From the NCBI GenBank assembly GCA_913009655.1, contig CAJVWI010000012.1:1-64000 (forward strand): a stretch of DNA of 64,000 nt, written 5' to 3'. The position numbers were made by a program, and so were the translations under genes. Source of the stretch: an uncultured Cryomorphaceae bacterium (GTDB lineage: Bacteria > Bacteroidota > Bacteroidia > Flavobacteriales > Schleiferiaceae). Of this stretch, positions 20,785 through 31,083 are shown one piece after another; position 1 is the stretch's first letter, and the number at the start of each line of letters is the position of its first letter. A model generated the notes under the pieces. That model had not been told where the DNA came from, did not search any database, and saw only the letters and a program-made list of their open reading frames with translations.

Positions 20785-23519
20785 CAAATTTAATAGAGAA
20801 CATATTAGATGGTGATCGGGAAGATTCTAACGGTGAGGTAAAACCAATTGAGTCAAGAGTTCGTGGTATGTATCGCGAATACTTTTTAGATTATGCTAGT
20901 TATGTAATCCTTGAAAGAGCAGTGCCATCAATCATGGATGGGCTTAAACCTGTGCAGCGTAGACTTCTGCATGCTTTAAGAGAAATGGATGATGGTCGCT
21001 TTCATAAAGTGGCAAATGTAATTGGTCAAACAATGAAGTATCATCCTCATGGTGATGCTAGTATAGGTGATGCTCTAGTTCAGTTGGGACAAAAAAATAT
21101 TTTAATTGATGCCCAAGGGAATTGGGGTAATATTTATACAGGTGATAGAGCTGCTGCATCGCGATACATAGAAGCTCGATTAAGTAAGTTCGCTCTTGAA
21201 GTAGCATTTAATCCTAAAATCACAGAATGGCAGTCTAGTTACGATGGAAGAGGTCGGGAGCCAATGAATCTTCCAATGAAATTCCCATTACTATTATCCC
21301 AGGGGGTAGAGGGTATCGCTGTTGGATTGAGCACAAAGGTTTTGCCCCATAATTTTATAGAGCTTATTGAAGGTTCAATATCAATTTTAAAGGGTAAGAG
21401 TGTTAAAATTTTCCCTGATTTCCCGACAGGGGGTATTGCTGATTTTTCTCAGTATAATGACGGAATAAGAGGAGGGCGTGTTCGTGTAAGAGCAAAAGTT
21501 TCTGTACTTGATAAGAAGACTTTAATCATTTCTGAATTGCCATTTGGGTTAACTACTCAAACATTAATTGATTCAATTATCAAGGCAAATGATAAAGGAA
21601 AGATCAGAATTAAGAAGATTGAGGACAATACGGCAGAAAAAGTCGAAATACTACTGCATCTTGTTCCAGGTGTTTCTCCAGATCAAACTGTTGATGCTCT
21701 TTATGCATTTTCCTCCTGTGAGACTTCTATTTCACCTCTTTGCTGCGTAATAGAAAATGATCGACCATTATTTACGGGAGCTTCTGAGCTTTTGAAATCG
21801 TCTACTTCAAATACAATAGAGTTACTTCGTTCTGAATTAGAAATTAATTTACACGAACAGCAAGAGCTATGGCATTTTGCAAGTCTTGAGAAAATTTTCA
21901 TAAATAATAAAATATACAGAGATATTGAAGAGGCAGAGACTTGGGAACAGGTTTTAGAAAATATTTGGGAGGGACTAAAGCCACATATCTCTCATTTGAT
22001 TCGGGATATTGAGGAGGACGACATCATCCGATTAACCGAAATAAAGATTAAACGGATTTCTAAGTTTGACACTGGTAAAGCAGATCAACAAATTTTGGTT
22101 CTTGAATCTAGAATTGCAGAAATAAAAGGTAACCTTGATAATCTCATCGACTATGCAATTCAGTACTTCAAGAATCTAAAAAAGAAGTATGGAGAGGGCC
22201 GGGAAAGGCTCACAGAAATTAGATCTTTCACCTCTGTAATCGGTTCAAAAGTAGCTCTGGCGAACGTTAAATTATTTATAAATCGAGAAGAGGGTTTTAT
22301 TGGAACATCACTTAAAAAACAGGAATTTGTTTGTGAATGTTCAGACTTAGATGACATTTTAATTATTCGAAAAGATGGAACTCTTGTTGTTACCAAAGTC
22401 GATTCAAAAAAGTTTGTTGGTCTTAATATTCTTTATGCGGGAGTCTATAGAAAGGGAGATAACAGGACGATTTATAATTTAATTTATCGCGATGGAACTA
22501 AAGGTTCAAGTTTTATAAAACGTTTTGCTGTTGGCGGAGTCACACGTGATAAAGAATACCCTTTGACCCAGGGGAGAAAGGGATCAGTGATTCAGTATTT
22601 GAGTGTTAATGCAAATGGTGAAGCTGAAACTGTCACAATCCAATTGAGAGCATCTTCTAGATTGAAGAAATTAAAATGGGATATAGATTTCTCGGATATG
22701 AGTGTAAGAAGCAGAACGACTCGCGGAAATACTGTTACAAAAGAAACTGTTAAGCGAGTGGAACTCAAGTCAAAAGGCATTAGCACTTTAGCTGCAAGAA
22801 AACTATGGTTTGATGATACTGTTTTGAGAATTAATGATCAGGGAAGAGGAAGATATTTAGGAGCATTTAAAGGAAATGACTATCTTCTTCAATCTGATAA
22901 AAAAGGGAAATTTAGAATTTATATCCCCAATAAAAGAACCCATTTTGATGAAATTCCTTATTATTTAATGAAATGGGATCTGTCCAAACCATTAGGTGTT
23001 GTTTATTATGACGGAGACAAGGGAAAACATTTTGTAAAACGATGTTTATTAGAGTTTAAAAATAATCAGTGGGAACAGATCATCAATGAACACCCCAAAT
23101 CCTCAATTGATATTATTAGTCAATTTGACAAGGTTGACTTTGAAATTATATATTCAAAAATAAAGGGTAAGGAAAAAACTTCAGAAAGCTTCATTCTTTC
23201 AGACTTAATAAACGTGAAAGGGTTTAAAGCAGCTGGAAATAAGCTTTCATCGTTTCAAATTAAGCGGATTAATTTGCTGAGTGAGGAGAATATTCAAATT
23301 GAAGGAGCTTCTCAAGATTTCATTCAGGAGACATCTGAAGTAAATAAGAAAAAAGTAAAAATAGGCTATGAGACTGCAGAGCCGATCTCTATTGAAGAAG
23401 TTGATATCGAAAACATTAACCCTGAAATTGATAAGATTATTGATGGCGACATTCAAAAAATGCAACGTAATTTAGAAGAGGATTCTCAAGGTGAAGGCCA
23501 AATTACATTAGACTTTTGA
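20781..23519 (+). CDS. parC: DNA topoisomerase IV subunit A (ParC-type)
   Basis: 912-residue DNA-cleaving subunit. The catalytic tyrosine is Y129 in [12 protein letters not shown]. The quinolone-determining region reads [14 protein letters not shown], with Ala and Asp at the positions of E. coli ParC S80 and E84; to my knowledge this is normal for the phylum and not an acquired mutation. A long coiled-coil and C-terminal DNA-wrapping region follows, ending in an acidic tail with [16 protein letters not shown]. Translationally coupled to parE upstream (ATGA) and to the next gene downstream (TGATG). Confidence 0.92.
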   Translation: MTNLIENILDGDREDSNGEVKPIESRVRGMYREYFLDYASYVILERAVPSIMDGLKPVQRRLLHALREMDDGRFHKVANVIGQTMKYHPHGDASIGDALVQLGQKNILIDAQGNWGNIYTGDRAAASRYIEARLSKFALEVAFNPKITEWQSSYDGRGREPMNLPMKFPLLLSQGVEGIAVGLSTKVLPHNFIELIEGSISILKGKSVKIFPDFPTGGIADFSQYNDGIRGGRVRVRAKVSVLDKKTLIISELPFGLTTQTLIDSIIKANDKGKIRIKKIEDNTAEKVEILLHLVPGVSPDQTVDALYAFSSCETSISPLCCVIENDRPLFTGASELLKSSTSNTIELLRSELEINLHEQQELWHFASLEKIFINNKIYRDIEEAETWEQVLENIWEGLKPHISHLIRDIEEDDIIRLTEIKIKRISKFDTGKADQQILVLESRIAEIKGNLDNLIDYAIQYFKNLKKKYGEGRERLTEIRSFTSVIGSKVALANVKLFINREEGFIGTSLKKQEFVCECSDLDDILIIRKDGTLVVTKVDSKKFVGLNILYAGVYRKGDNRTIYNLIYRDGTKGSSFIKRFAVGGVTRDKEYPLTQGRKGSVIQYLSVNANGEAETVTIQLRASSRLKKLKWDIDFSDMSVRSRTTRGNTVTKETVKRVELKSKGISTLAARKLWFDDTVLRINDQGRGRYLGAFKGNDYLLQSDKKGKFRIYIPNKRTHFDEIPYYLMKWDLSKPLGVVYYDGDKGKHFVKRCLLEFKNNQWEQIINEHPKSSIDIISQFDKVDFEIIYSKIKGKEKTSESFILSDLINVKGFKAAGNKLSSFQIKRINLLSEENIQIEGASQDFIQETSEVNKKKVKIGYETAEPISIEEVDIENINPEIDKIIDGDIQKMQRNLEEDSQGEGQITLDF

Positions 23520-25177
23520 TGAGTAAATATTTATCCATAGTCTTTTTCTGTCTTGCTTTTGGCTTAACCGCTCAACCGAGTAACGATAGTCTAAATGTCA
23601 TCAGTAAATTACATTATCCTGTTTCAGATTGGTTAGATACAAATGCGGGTATACTATGTTCTGATGTCTGGGGATACGCTGATTCTTCTACCGGAAAGGA
23701 ATATGCTCTTATTGGTAATTATAATGGTGTTCTAATAGCCCAGATAACAGCTTCAAGTCAAGTTGGCGATTCTTACTGGTTTTCTGGATCCCCTTCGATT
23801 TGGAGAGATATAAAAACTTTTAGCCATTATGCCTATGTGGTTCATGATGTTCCATCTGGTTCAAATCCCGTTTTTGACGGTTTATTAATTATTGATTTGG
23901 ATAGCCTTGCTTCAGGGAGGCATAAGTTTGTGAAACTTCCAATTCCAAGAGGTAATGGACAAGTAGATACATTAGTTCGTGCGCATAATCTCTGGATTGA
24001 TGATACTGGGATTCTCTTTGCATTTGGATCTAATGTGGGAGTTGGTGGTGCTTTGATGCTAGATTTAGCTTCAGATCCCTGGAATCCTTCATTTTCAGGA
24101 ATTTATGATAATTACTACTTTCATGATGGTTTTGCGCGGAATGATACACTTTATGGAGCAGCTCTATATTCAGGCGTTGTTGCAGTTAATGTCTCGTTAA
24201 AATCAAATCCTCAATTAATCCGGACGTGGCCGACGCCGGGAAATTTTTGTCACAATACATGGTTGAGTGATGATGGAGATGTTCTTTATGCAACAGATGA
24301 ACTTTCAAATGGATATATAAGTTCATTCAATATTTCTGATCTAAATAATGTAAATGAATTATTTCGACATAATGTTCAGCCCAATACATCTTTGATCCCG
24401 CACAATACTCACGTTCTAGGAACAAATTTAATAACATCATATTATACTTTTGGGTTACATATTTTAGATGTTGAATACCCGGAGCTTCCTGTATTGTCAG
24501 GATATTATGATACTTCTCCAAATTCGGGAGGTGGATATTCTGGCGCATGGGGAGCATACCCATATTTACCAAGTGGTAAGATTTTAGTATCTGACAGACA
24601 AGAGGGCTTATTTGTTTTGGAGCCTGAATATCCTGAAGTGAGCAGATTGCATGTTCAATTAGGACACATAGACATAAATGGAGGTAATGTTGTTTTTGGT
24701 AATGGGAGTGGAAAGGATTTTGTTTTTTGGAAAAACCTTGGAGATACATTGTATGCCGATGATAATGGTATTGTTATCTATAGTTCTCCCATGGCAACAA
24801 ACGATACGCTTATTTATGAATATAATCCAATAGCCGGGGGGGTATTCGGGTCTGATTCATTAATTGTCAATTTGGGTTCGGGTTTCTATCCGCATGATAC
24901 ATTAATTGCAACAACCGTAAGTTCTTTGAAAGAACTTGACCAGATTCCATTTAAAATTTTAAATGGAAATGAATATTGGAGATTAATTAGTGCAGGAGAT
25001 GATCATAAAGGAATGTTAGTTCGTGTTCTGGATTTAAGTGGGAAAGAATTATATACAGGTCAGTGGTCAGAGGAAGAAACTAAGTCAATTCCTATGCCTC
25101 CAAATTCTACAATTTATATTTTGAACTATAAATTAAAAAATGGTTTAGAAGGTTCGGTTCGCTTATTTCGCCCTTGA
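23519..25177 (+). CDS. Secreted choice-of-anchor-B-like (LVIVD-type) protein
   Basis: 552 residues from the ATG that overlaps the parC stop by one base; a TTG three bases earlier is in frame but less likely. The N terminus is a signal peptide ending near GLTAQ. The body is a set of beta-propeller-like repeats with DVWGYADSSTGKEYALIGNY and SIWRDIKTFSHYAYVVHD, the pattern of the choice-of-anchor B family (LVIVD repeats). The last 60 residues (RVLDLSGKELYTGQW... then proline-rich and YILNYKL) look like a divergent type IX sorting domain; that part is inference. The molecular function is unknown. It is unrelated in function to parEC despite the tight coupling. Confidence 0.75.
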   Translation: MSKYLSIVFFCLAFGLTAQPSNDSLNVISKLHYPVSDWLDTNAGILCSDVWGYADSSTGKEYALIGNYNGVLIAQITASSQVGDSYWFSGSPSIWRDIKTFSHYAYVVHDVPSGSNPVFDGLLIIDLDSLASGRHKFVKLPIPRGNGQVDTLVRAHNLWIDDTGILFAFGSNVGVGGALMLDLASDPWNPSFSGIYDNYYFHDGFARNDTLYGAALYSGVVAVNVSLKSNPQLIRTWPTPGNFCHNTWLSDDGDVLYATDELSNGYISSFNISDLNNVNELFRHNVQPNTSLIPHNTHVLGTNLITSYYTFGLHILDVEYPELPVLSGYYDTSPNSGGGYSGAWGAYPYLPSGKILVSDRQEGLFVLEPEYPEVSRLHVQLGHIDINGGNVVFGNGSGKDFVFWKNLGDTLYADDNGIVIYSSPMATNDTLIYEYNPIAGGVFGSDSLIVNLGSGFYPHDTLIATTVSSLKELDQIPFKILNGNEYWRLISAGDDHKGMLVRVLDLSGKELYTGQWSEEETKSIPMPPNSTIYILNYKLKNGLEGSVRLFRP

Positions 25178-25181
25178 TATT

Positions 25182-25205
25182 CTTTTAAAAATTTGGTTTT
25201 AAAAG
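25182..25205. terminator. AT-rich inverted repeat between convergent genes
   Basis: CTTTTAAAA (25182-25190) and TTTTAAAAG (25197-25205) form a 9-base perfect inverted repeat with a 6-base loop, lying where the choice-of-anchor gene and the LOG-family gene converge and covering the last codons of the latter. It could serve as a weak terminator in both directions, but the stem is almost all A-T, so this is uncertain. Confidence 0.35.
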
Positions 25206-25868
25206 GTATTTTTCATAGAAATCATTTATTTCTTTAACAGCCTCTTCTGGGCTGTCTACAATGCTTAAAATACCAAGGTCATCATTGCCAATAAGTCCGT
25301 TTTTCATTAAAGTATTAGTTATCCAATCTATTAATCCAAACCAATATTCTTTTCCGACTAAAACTACAGGAAACTTATCAATTTTTTTTGTTTGAATAAG
25401 AGTGAGTGCCTCAAAAAGTTCATCAAGTGTTCCAAAACCTCCAGGCATTACAATAAAGCCTTGTGAGTATTTGACAAACATCACTTTGCGAACAAAGAAA
25501 TAATCAAAATCTACACTTTTATCAGCATCAATATAGCCATTTGGGCTTTGCTCATGTTCTAGTTCAATGTTAAGTCCAACGGATGGTGAATTAACTTTTT
25601 TAGCCCCCCTGTTTGCTGCTTCCATTATTCCAGGACCTCCGCCAGAAATTATACCGTATCCAAGTTCACCCAACCTTTCTGCAATTTCCTGTGCTTTTAA
25701 ATACCATTGATGATCTTCCTTAAGTCTTGCAGAACCAAAAATGCTGACACATGGACCTATGCGCGAGAGTCTTTCATAGCCTTCTACAAATTCGGACATT
25801 ATTTTAAATATTGCCCATGAGTCATTAGTCTTTATCTCATTCCAGGTTTTTGAATTTACAGTTTTCAA
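25185..25868 (-). CDS. LOG family protein (TIGR00730-type)
   Basis: 227 residues of the Rossmann-fold lysine decarboxylase-like (LOG) family. The two nucleotide-binding signatures are GGGPGIMEAANRGA (about residues 77-90) and PGGFGTLDE (142-150). Characterised relatives hydrolyse the phosphoribosyl bond of nucleoside 5'-monophosphates (cytokinin-activating enzymes and AMP nucleosidase-like proteins); the bacterial substrate here is not known. It lies 80 bases downstream of uvrA on the same strand and converges with the choice-of-anchor gene 7 bases away. Confidence 0.88.
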   Translation of the reverse strand: MKTVNSKTWNEIKTNDSWAIFKIMSEFVEGYERLSRIGPCVSIFGSARLKEDHQWYLKAQEIAERLGELGYGIISGGGPGIMEAANRGAKKVNSPSVGLNIELEHEQSPNGYIDADKSVDFDYFFVRKVMFVKYSQGFIVMPGGFGTLDELFEALTLIQTKKIDKFPVVLVGKEYWFGLIDWITNTLMKNGLIGNDDLGILSIVDSPEEAVKEINDFYEKYLLKPNF

Positions 25869-25948
25869 TATTGATTTATTTTAGGTTGTGTCGTCAAGTT
25901 AATTCATCAATTCATCCTATTACCTCACAATGAAAAGATACGAATTCT

Positions 25949-28774
25949 TTAATTAAGACTTTTTTTTAAGGATTCTTTAAGGAATGGAGCCGTAATACTT
26001 TTAGGACTTTTAGAGACAATTTCTGGAGTTCCTGTAGCAACTATTGTACCGCCTGCTTCCCCTCCGTCGGGACCCAGGTCAATAATGTTATCTGCTTGCA
26101 GCATAACATCTAGATTATGCTCTATAATAATTGCGGTATTTCCTTTATCTACCAGTTCATTAATAACCTTCATGAGTATTCTTATATCTTCAAAATGAAG
26201 CCCTGTAGTTGGTTCATCAAGTATATATAATGTTTTTCCTGTATCCCTTTTGCAGAGTTCCGTTGCTAGCTTTATACGTTGAGCTTCGCCACCACTTAGT
26301 GTTGTTGAGGGTTGACCTAATGTTATGTAACCGAGACCTACGTCCGTAAGTGTCTTTAAAACTCTATGTATTTTTGGAATAGGCTCAAAAAAAATATAAG
26401 CATCTGAAATGGATAGGCTTAATATGTCACTAATGCTTTTTCCTTTGTAACGTATTTCAAGTGTCTCTCTGTTAAATCGTTTTCCTTGACAAGTTTCACA
26501 AGGGACATAAACATCGGGAAGAAAATTCATCTCAATAGTCTTCATTCCACCACCTTGGCATGTTTCACAGCGTCCTCCTTTGACATTAAATGAAAACCGT
26601 CCAGGTGCATATCCACGAATTTTTGCTTCAGGTAGATCTGAAAATAGTTTACGGATATCATTAAAAACATTTGTGTAGGTTGCAGGATTTGACCTTGGGG
26701 TCCGACCAATAGGACTTTGATCAACATCAATAACTTTATCAATATTTTCAATTCCTGTTAATGACTTATATGGTTTAGGGACTTTAAGTAGTCCATGTAA
26801 TGGACCTGCTATTGCCGGATATAATGTGCTATTTATTAAAGTAGATTTCCCAGATCCAGAAACTCCTGAAACAACAGTTAAAACTCCAATCGGAATGTTG
26901 AGGTCAACATTTTTAAGATTATTTCCGGTAGCTTCGGTTATTTGAATAAGTTCTCCATTACCAATTCTTCTTTTTGGAATTGGCATTTTTAACTCATTTC
27001 GTAAGAATTTTCCCGTTAAACTATTGCTTTTAGATATGGTTAGGTAATCTCCCTGCGCCATTATTTCTCCTCCATGAATTCCAGCATTTGGTCCCAGATC
27101 TATAATATGATCTGCTGACCTCATCATATCTTCATCGTGTTCTACAATAATAACGGAATTCCCTATATCTCTTAAATTCTTCAGACTATTTATCAACTTT
27201 TGGTTATCTCTTTGATGAAGTCCAATACTCGGTTCGTCAAGAATGTAAAGGACATTAACCAACTGAGATCCTATTTGAGTAGCTAGTCTTATTCTTTGAG
27301 CTTCCCCACCAGAGAGAGATCGAGAACTTCGATTTAGGGAGAGATAATGAAGTCCGACATCGGTAAGGAATTTTATTCGAACTTTGAGTTCTTTGATTAT
27401 TTCTGATCCAATTCGCTTTTTGGGATCATCTAATTTATCCAGTATTGTATCTGCCCATTGCTGTAATTCTCCAATACTTATTCGAGTTAAATCTGCAATA
27501 CTTTTATTATCTATTTTAAAATTCAAAGATTCATTTTTCAGCCTAGCGCCATCGCAAGAATCGCAAATCTCTTCAATCATGAACTCATCTGCCCAGCGTT
27601 GTAAACTTTTACTTTTACTTTCACGCTTCTGAGTTTGAATAAAATTTATTATTCCTTCATAATCGATATTAATTTTTCTAGTAACGCCAATAGTTTTATT
27701 CTCGATTTGAAATTTTTCTTTATGACCGTTTAAGATCGCTGACTTTCCTTCAGCTGAAATTTTACTCCACGGAGTATCTATGTCAAAATTGAATCGCAAT
27801 CCTAAATATTCCATCTGTTGAAATATCCATGATTTTCTGTATTCTCCAAGAGGTTTTAATGCCCCGTTTTTAAGGGAGTTTTTAGAATTAGAAATTACTT
27901 TCAATAAGTCAACAACTTGAACTCTACCTATTCCGTCACACTCCGCGCATGCGCCTTTAGGGGAGTTAAAGCTAAAAGAATTTGGTTCAGGGTCAGGATA
28001 TGATATACCAGTTGTAGGACACATCAGGTTTCGACTAAAGTGTACACTATTCGAGCTTTCATAATCAGAAATGATTATGCTTCCTTTTCCAATTCTCATT
28101 GCCAAAAGAATGCTTTTTTTTAACCTGTCTTCAATATTTTTTGTAATATCAATCCGATCGACAACTATTTCAATATCATGAGTTTTGTAACGATCGAGTC
28201 TCATGTTTCTAACTATATCTATCAATTCATTATCAACACGTGCTTTTAGATAACCTTGTTTTGCAAATGATTCAAATAATTCTCTATAATGTCCTTTTCT
28301 AGACCGAATAGCCGGGCCAAGAATAGCTATTCGTTTCCCCATATATTTTTTTAATATTTTTTGCAGTATCTCTTCATCTGTGTAGCTTATCATTTCTTCT
28401 CCAGTATTTAGAGAATATGCAGTAGAAACTCTTGCAAAAAGAAGACGAAGAAAATCATAAATTTCTGTCACCGTTCCAACTGTAGACCTTGGGTTTCTAT
28501 TGGTTGTTTTTTGCTCAATTGCAATGACTGGACTTAATCCTTCAATGGAATCTACGTCCGGACGTTCCATTGTTCCTAGGAATTGCCGGGCATAACTGGA
28601 AAAAGTTTCCATATAACGTCTTTGTCCTTCTGAATAAATGGTGTCAAATGCCAGTGAGGATTTTCCACTTCCGCTAAGTCCAGTTATCACGACAAGCGAA
28701 TTTCGTGGAATTCTAATATCAAGGTTGCGTAGATTATGTTCTCTAGCCCCTAGAATAACTATATCCTCATTCAT
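25949..28774 (-). CDS. uvrA: Excinuclease ABC subunit UvrA (copy 1)
   Basis: 941-residue damage-recognition ATPase of nucleotide excision repair. It has a tandem ABC architecture. The first Walker A is GLSGSGKSS with K38 and the second GVSGSGKST near residue 640; both are followed by LSGGEAQRI signatures and DEPSIGLH or DEPTTGLH Walker B motifs. Zinc modules CAEC...CDSC and CETCQGGG...CETCQGKR are present. The UvrB-contact region (about 115-250) is retained. The EGLSPVIAIEQK-to-VTEIYDFLRLLFAR stretch matches classical UvrA slightly better than copy 2 at 44459-47209. It starts 8 bases after the lytic transglycosylase stop, so it is the distal member of the mtaB-led operon. Confidence 0.96.
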   Translation of the reverse strand: MNEDIVILGAREHNLRNLDIRIPRNSLVVITGLSGSGKSSLAFDTIYSEGQRRYMETFSSYARQFLGTMERPDVDSIEGLSPVIAIEQKTTNRNPRSTVGTVTEIYDFLRLLFARVSTAYSLNTGEEMISYTDEEILQKILKKYMGKRIAILGPAIRSRKGHYRELFESFAKQGYLKARVDNELIDIVRNMRLDRYKTHDIEIVVDRIDITKNIEDRLKKSILLAMRIGKGSIIISDYESSNSVHFSRNLMCPTTGISYPDPEPNSFSFNSPKGACAECDGIGRVQVVDLLKVISNSKNSLKNGALKPLGEYRKSWIFQQMEYLGLRFNFDIDTPWSKISAEGKSAILNGHKEKFQIENKTIGVTRKINIDYEGIINFIQTQKRESKSKSLQRWADEFMIEEICDSCDGARLKNESLNFKIDNKSIADLTRISIGELQQWADTILDKLDDPKKRIGSEIIKELKVRIKFLTDVGLHYLSLNRSSRSLSGGEAQRIRLATQIGSQLVNVLYILDEPSIGLHQRDNQKLINSLKNLRDIGNSVIIVEHDEDMMRSADHIIDLGPNAGIHGGEIMAQGDYLTISKSNSLTGKFLRNELKMPIPKRRIGNGELIQITEATGNNLKNVDLNIPIGVLTVVSGVSGSGKSTLINSTLYPAIAGPLHGLLKVPKPYKSLTGIENIDKVIDVDQSPIGRTPRSNPATYTNVFNDIRKLFSDLPEAKIRGYAPGRFSFNVKGGRCETCQGGGMKTIEMNFLPDVYVPCETCQGKRFNRETLEIRYKGKSISDILSLSISDAYIFFEPIPKIHRVLKTLTDVGLGYITLGQPSTTLSGGEAQRIKLATELCKRDTGKTLYILDEPTTGLHFEDIRILMKVINELVDKGNTAIIIEHNLDVMLQADNIIDLGPDGGEAGGTIVATGTPEIVSKSPKSITAPFLKESLKKSLN

Positions 28775-28782
28775 AAACCTAT

Positions 28783-29709
28783 TTAATTTTGTATTTTCAG
28801 TTCACGATTTTTGAACGGAACAGATATTTCATATTGTTTTTGAAAAGAATTGTTCAAATAGGAATCTCTTATCCATGGATTATGAATTTTTAATTCTTTG
28901 TATGACCATTCATAGAGATGTGCAAATTCACCCCAACTGTTTATGTTACTATCAATAGTTATGATTTGATCATCCCAAGGTATAAAATAATCGTTTGGAA
29001 GAATATCAAACCCGTAAGCCCTAGGTTCTTTAAAAATATATTTAAGAGCTAATATTCTATATACATAACGTTTTGTTTCTTCATTTAACAATAGATCATA
29101 GTAATTAGATTCCTTTTGCCTTGATAGTTGTTTTTGCAATCCAGCCATTCCCATATTGTAAGATGCCGCGGCAAGAGTCCATGAACCAAATCTTTCTTTT
29201 GCCACTTTTAGATATGCGCATGCAGCTCTTGTAGCTTTGATAATATGATATCGCTCATCTATTTGATCATTAACTTCAAGTTTATAATCTATAGCGGTAC
29301 CTTTCATTAATTGCCATAACCCCGCGGCTCCTGCAGGAGATAGAGCAGGCAAAAGCCCACTTTCTATGACAGCTAGGTATTTAAAGTCATCAGGGATTTC
29401 TTCTTCTCTTAAAATTGATTCTATTACTGGAAAAAATCTTCCGCTTCTTTGTAACATTTGTATGGTGTTGCTATGCCAAAAAGAATTAACCTGCATTTCC
29501 CTACTTAATGATTCTCTAGAATCGATACTCTCTGGCATTGATTCCCCGGCAAGACTAATTTCTTCAGGTAAAGGAACAACCATGACATGATTGGATGTAG
29601 AAAGATGCATCATCTTCTCGCCACGAGTGAAGGTGTCAGGGATTGCAAAAATCAATAAAGCGCCAATAATAGCAGCGCAAAAAATAAATCTTGAATGATA
29701 AAACTTCAT
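28783..29709 (-). CDS. Membrane-anchored lytic transglycosylase (SLT/MltD-like)
   Basis: 308 residues with an N-terminal hydrophobic segment (about 8-24) acting as signal or anchor. A GH23 transglycosylase domain spans about residues 95-230. The catalytic glutamate is E116 in AVIESG; SPAGAAGLWQLMKGTA and AAASYNMG complete the family pattern. These enzymes cleave peptidoglycan glycan strands, leaving anhydro-muramic ends. Unlike E. coli MltD there are no LysM repeats at the C terminus. It sits between rfbC (4 bases) and uvrA (8 bases). Confidence 0.88.
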   Translation of the reverse strand: MKFYHSRFIFCAAIIGALLIFAIPDTFTRGEKMMHLSTSNHVMVVPLPEEISLAGESMPESIDSRESLSREMQVNSFWHSNTIQMLQRSGRFFPVIESILREEEIPDDFKYLAVIESGLLPALSPAGAAGLWQLMKGTAIDYKLEVNDQIDERYHIIKATRAACAYLKVAKERFGSWTLAAASYNMGMAGLQKQLSRQKESNYYDLLLNEETKRYVYRILALKYIFKEPRAYGFDILPNDYFIPWDDQIITIDSNINSWGEFAHLYEWSYKELKIHNPWIRDSYLNNSFQKQYEISVPFKNRELKIQN

Positions 29710-29713
29710 TTAA

Positions 29714-30274
29714 TTAAAAAATAAAAGGGCTATTAAAATTATTTAATAAAGGATAATCTTTATCTTTTTGGGTCAATAAAAAATCAATTTCTGGAATCCC
29801 GGAAATCGCGCTCCAATTTATATTTAATTCATTGTCGCGATAAGATATTCCACCTTCGTTTTCCGAAGAATAATAATTTGTGCATTTGTATTGAAATATG
29901 GTATTATCCTGCAAGGTTATAAAACCATGAGCAAATCCTTCGGGAATTAAAAATTGTCTTTTATTTTCGCCCGATAGGATCTCACCATGCCATTTCCCAA
30001 ATGTTGGAGACCCAATTCTTAAATCAACAGCAACGTCATATACAGAGCCTGAAACAACCCTAACAAGCTTAGCTTGAGCAAATGGTGGTGATTGAAAATG
30101 CAGCCCTCTTAGAGCTCCTTTAGAGCTAAAACTTTCGTTTTCTTGGACAAACTTGTATTTCTTAATGGTCATAATATCTGAACGAAAACTTTCAAAGAAA
30201 TATCCCCGTTTATCATGATGAACTTTAGGTTCAATTATCATTAACCCATCAATTTTAGTTGGTACAGTTTTCAT
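29714..30274 (-). CDS. rfbC: dTDP-4-dehydrorhamnose 3,5-epimerase
   Basis: 186 residues of the RmlC cupin family, which converts dTDP-4-keto-6-deoxyglucose to dTDP-4-keto-L-rhamnose for surface polysaccharide. Signatures are DKRGYFFESFR, RGLHFQSPP with the catalytic-region histidine, KLVRVVSGSVYDVAVDLR and PEGFAHGFITL. The other rml genes are not in this window, so the pathway must be completed elsewhere. It overlaps the upstream phosphatase gene by four bases (ATGA). Confidence 0.93.
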   Translation of the reverse strand: MKTVPTKIDGLMIIEPKVHHDKRGYFFESFRSDIMTIKKYKFVQENESFSSKGALRGLHFQSPPFAQAKLVRVVSGSVYDVAVDLRIGSPTFGKWHGEILSGENKRQFLIPEGFAHGFITLQDNTIFQYKCTNYYSSENEGGISYRDNELNINWSAISGIPEIDFLLTQKDKDYPLLNNFNSPFIF

Positions 30275-31083
30275 GATTCTATCTTTTCAAAGTATTCATT
30301 TGTCCAATTTGCCAGCGTAGTAAAACTATTGGGATTTCCTGCTACAATATTACGAGCAAAAAGCATGTTTCGATCTGAAATTTCTCTAGAGTGAAATGTA
30401 CCAACAACGCCGCCTGCTTCTCTCACTATTAGTATTCCCGCAGCAATATCCCATGGGGCAAGTCCATATTCAAAGAAAGCAACAAACTTACCCTCAGCAA
30501 CAAGACATAAATCAATTGCAGCAGATCCAAAACGTCGAACTCCACGTGAATTTTCAAAACAGTTTTTAAGAACTTTCAAGTATGAATTAACCTGAGAAAA
30601 ATCATAGTATGGGAAACCAGTTCCTATAATCCCATTCGATAATTTACTTCCTTTGGTAATATCAAGTGGGATTTCGTTACAAAATGCTCCTTTTCCTTTT
30701 TCAGCCGTGTAAATTTTAAATGTTGATAGATCTAGGATTGCAGACCAAATGATATCTGATTCAAACATCAATGCTACGGATATTGCGTAGGGCTTTAAAC
30801 CATGAATATAATTTGTGGTGCCATCTAAGGGGTCAATGATCCAGTTAAAACGATTTAATATCTCAAAATCTCCACTTTCTTCGGCTATAATTCCTGAACC
30901 AGGTATAATTTTTTTAAATCCCTCAATTAATAACTTTTCTGCCTCTATATCTACATATGAAACGAAAGAATTTAGACTTTTAGTTTCTATATGGTTAGAA
31001 AACACTTTTAATCTCTCTTCCTCAATCCAGATCCCCACATCTTTGATTAATTGCAAAACTTCTTTTTGCCAATTTTCCCTCAT
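30271..31083 (-). CDS. Inositol monophosphatase family protein (SuhB/IMPase-type)
   Basis: 270-residue metal-dependent sugar or nucleotide phosphatase. The two metal-site motifs are IAEESG (E68, E69) and WIIDPLDGTTNYIHG (D84, D87). The distal PWDIAAG motif (near residue 212) supplies the third aspartate. The family includes inositol-1-phosphatase, SuhB and CysQ; the length and the GTTNYIHG stretch favour the IMPase/SuhB branch. The exact substrate cannot be told from sequence. It overlaps mtaB and rfbC by four bases each. Confidence 0.9.
   Translation of the reverse strand: MRENWQKEVLQLIKDVGIWIEEERLKVFSNHIETKSLNSFVSYVDIEAEKLLIEGFKKIIPGSGIIAEESGDFEILNRFNWIIDPLDGTTNYIHGLKPYAISVALMFESDIIWSAILDLSTFKIYTAEKGKGAFCNEIPLDITKGSKLSNGIIGTGFPYYDFSQVNSYLKVLKNCFENSRGVRRFGSAAIDLCLVAEGKFVAFFEYGLAPWDIAAGILIVREAGGVVGTFHSREISDRNMLFARNIVAGNPNSFTTLANWTNEYFEKIES

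Noticed and set aside
20980-21090. Quinolone-resistance mutation in ParC (Ala at the S80 position)
   Set aside because: The [11 protein letters not shown] sequence is, as far as I know, the normal state in Bacteroidota ParC, so it is not evidence of acquired resistance.
24327-24749. 140-codon minus-strand frame inside the choice-of-anchor gene
   Set aside because: Composition (His, Gln, Leu runs) is typical of an antisense shadow, and the sense gene is well supported.
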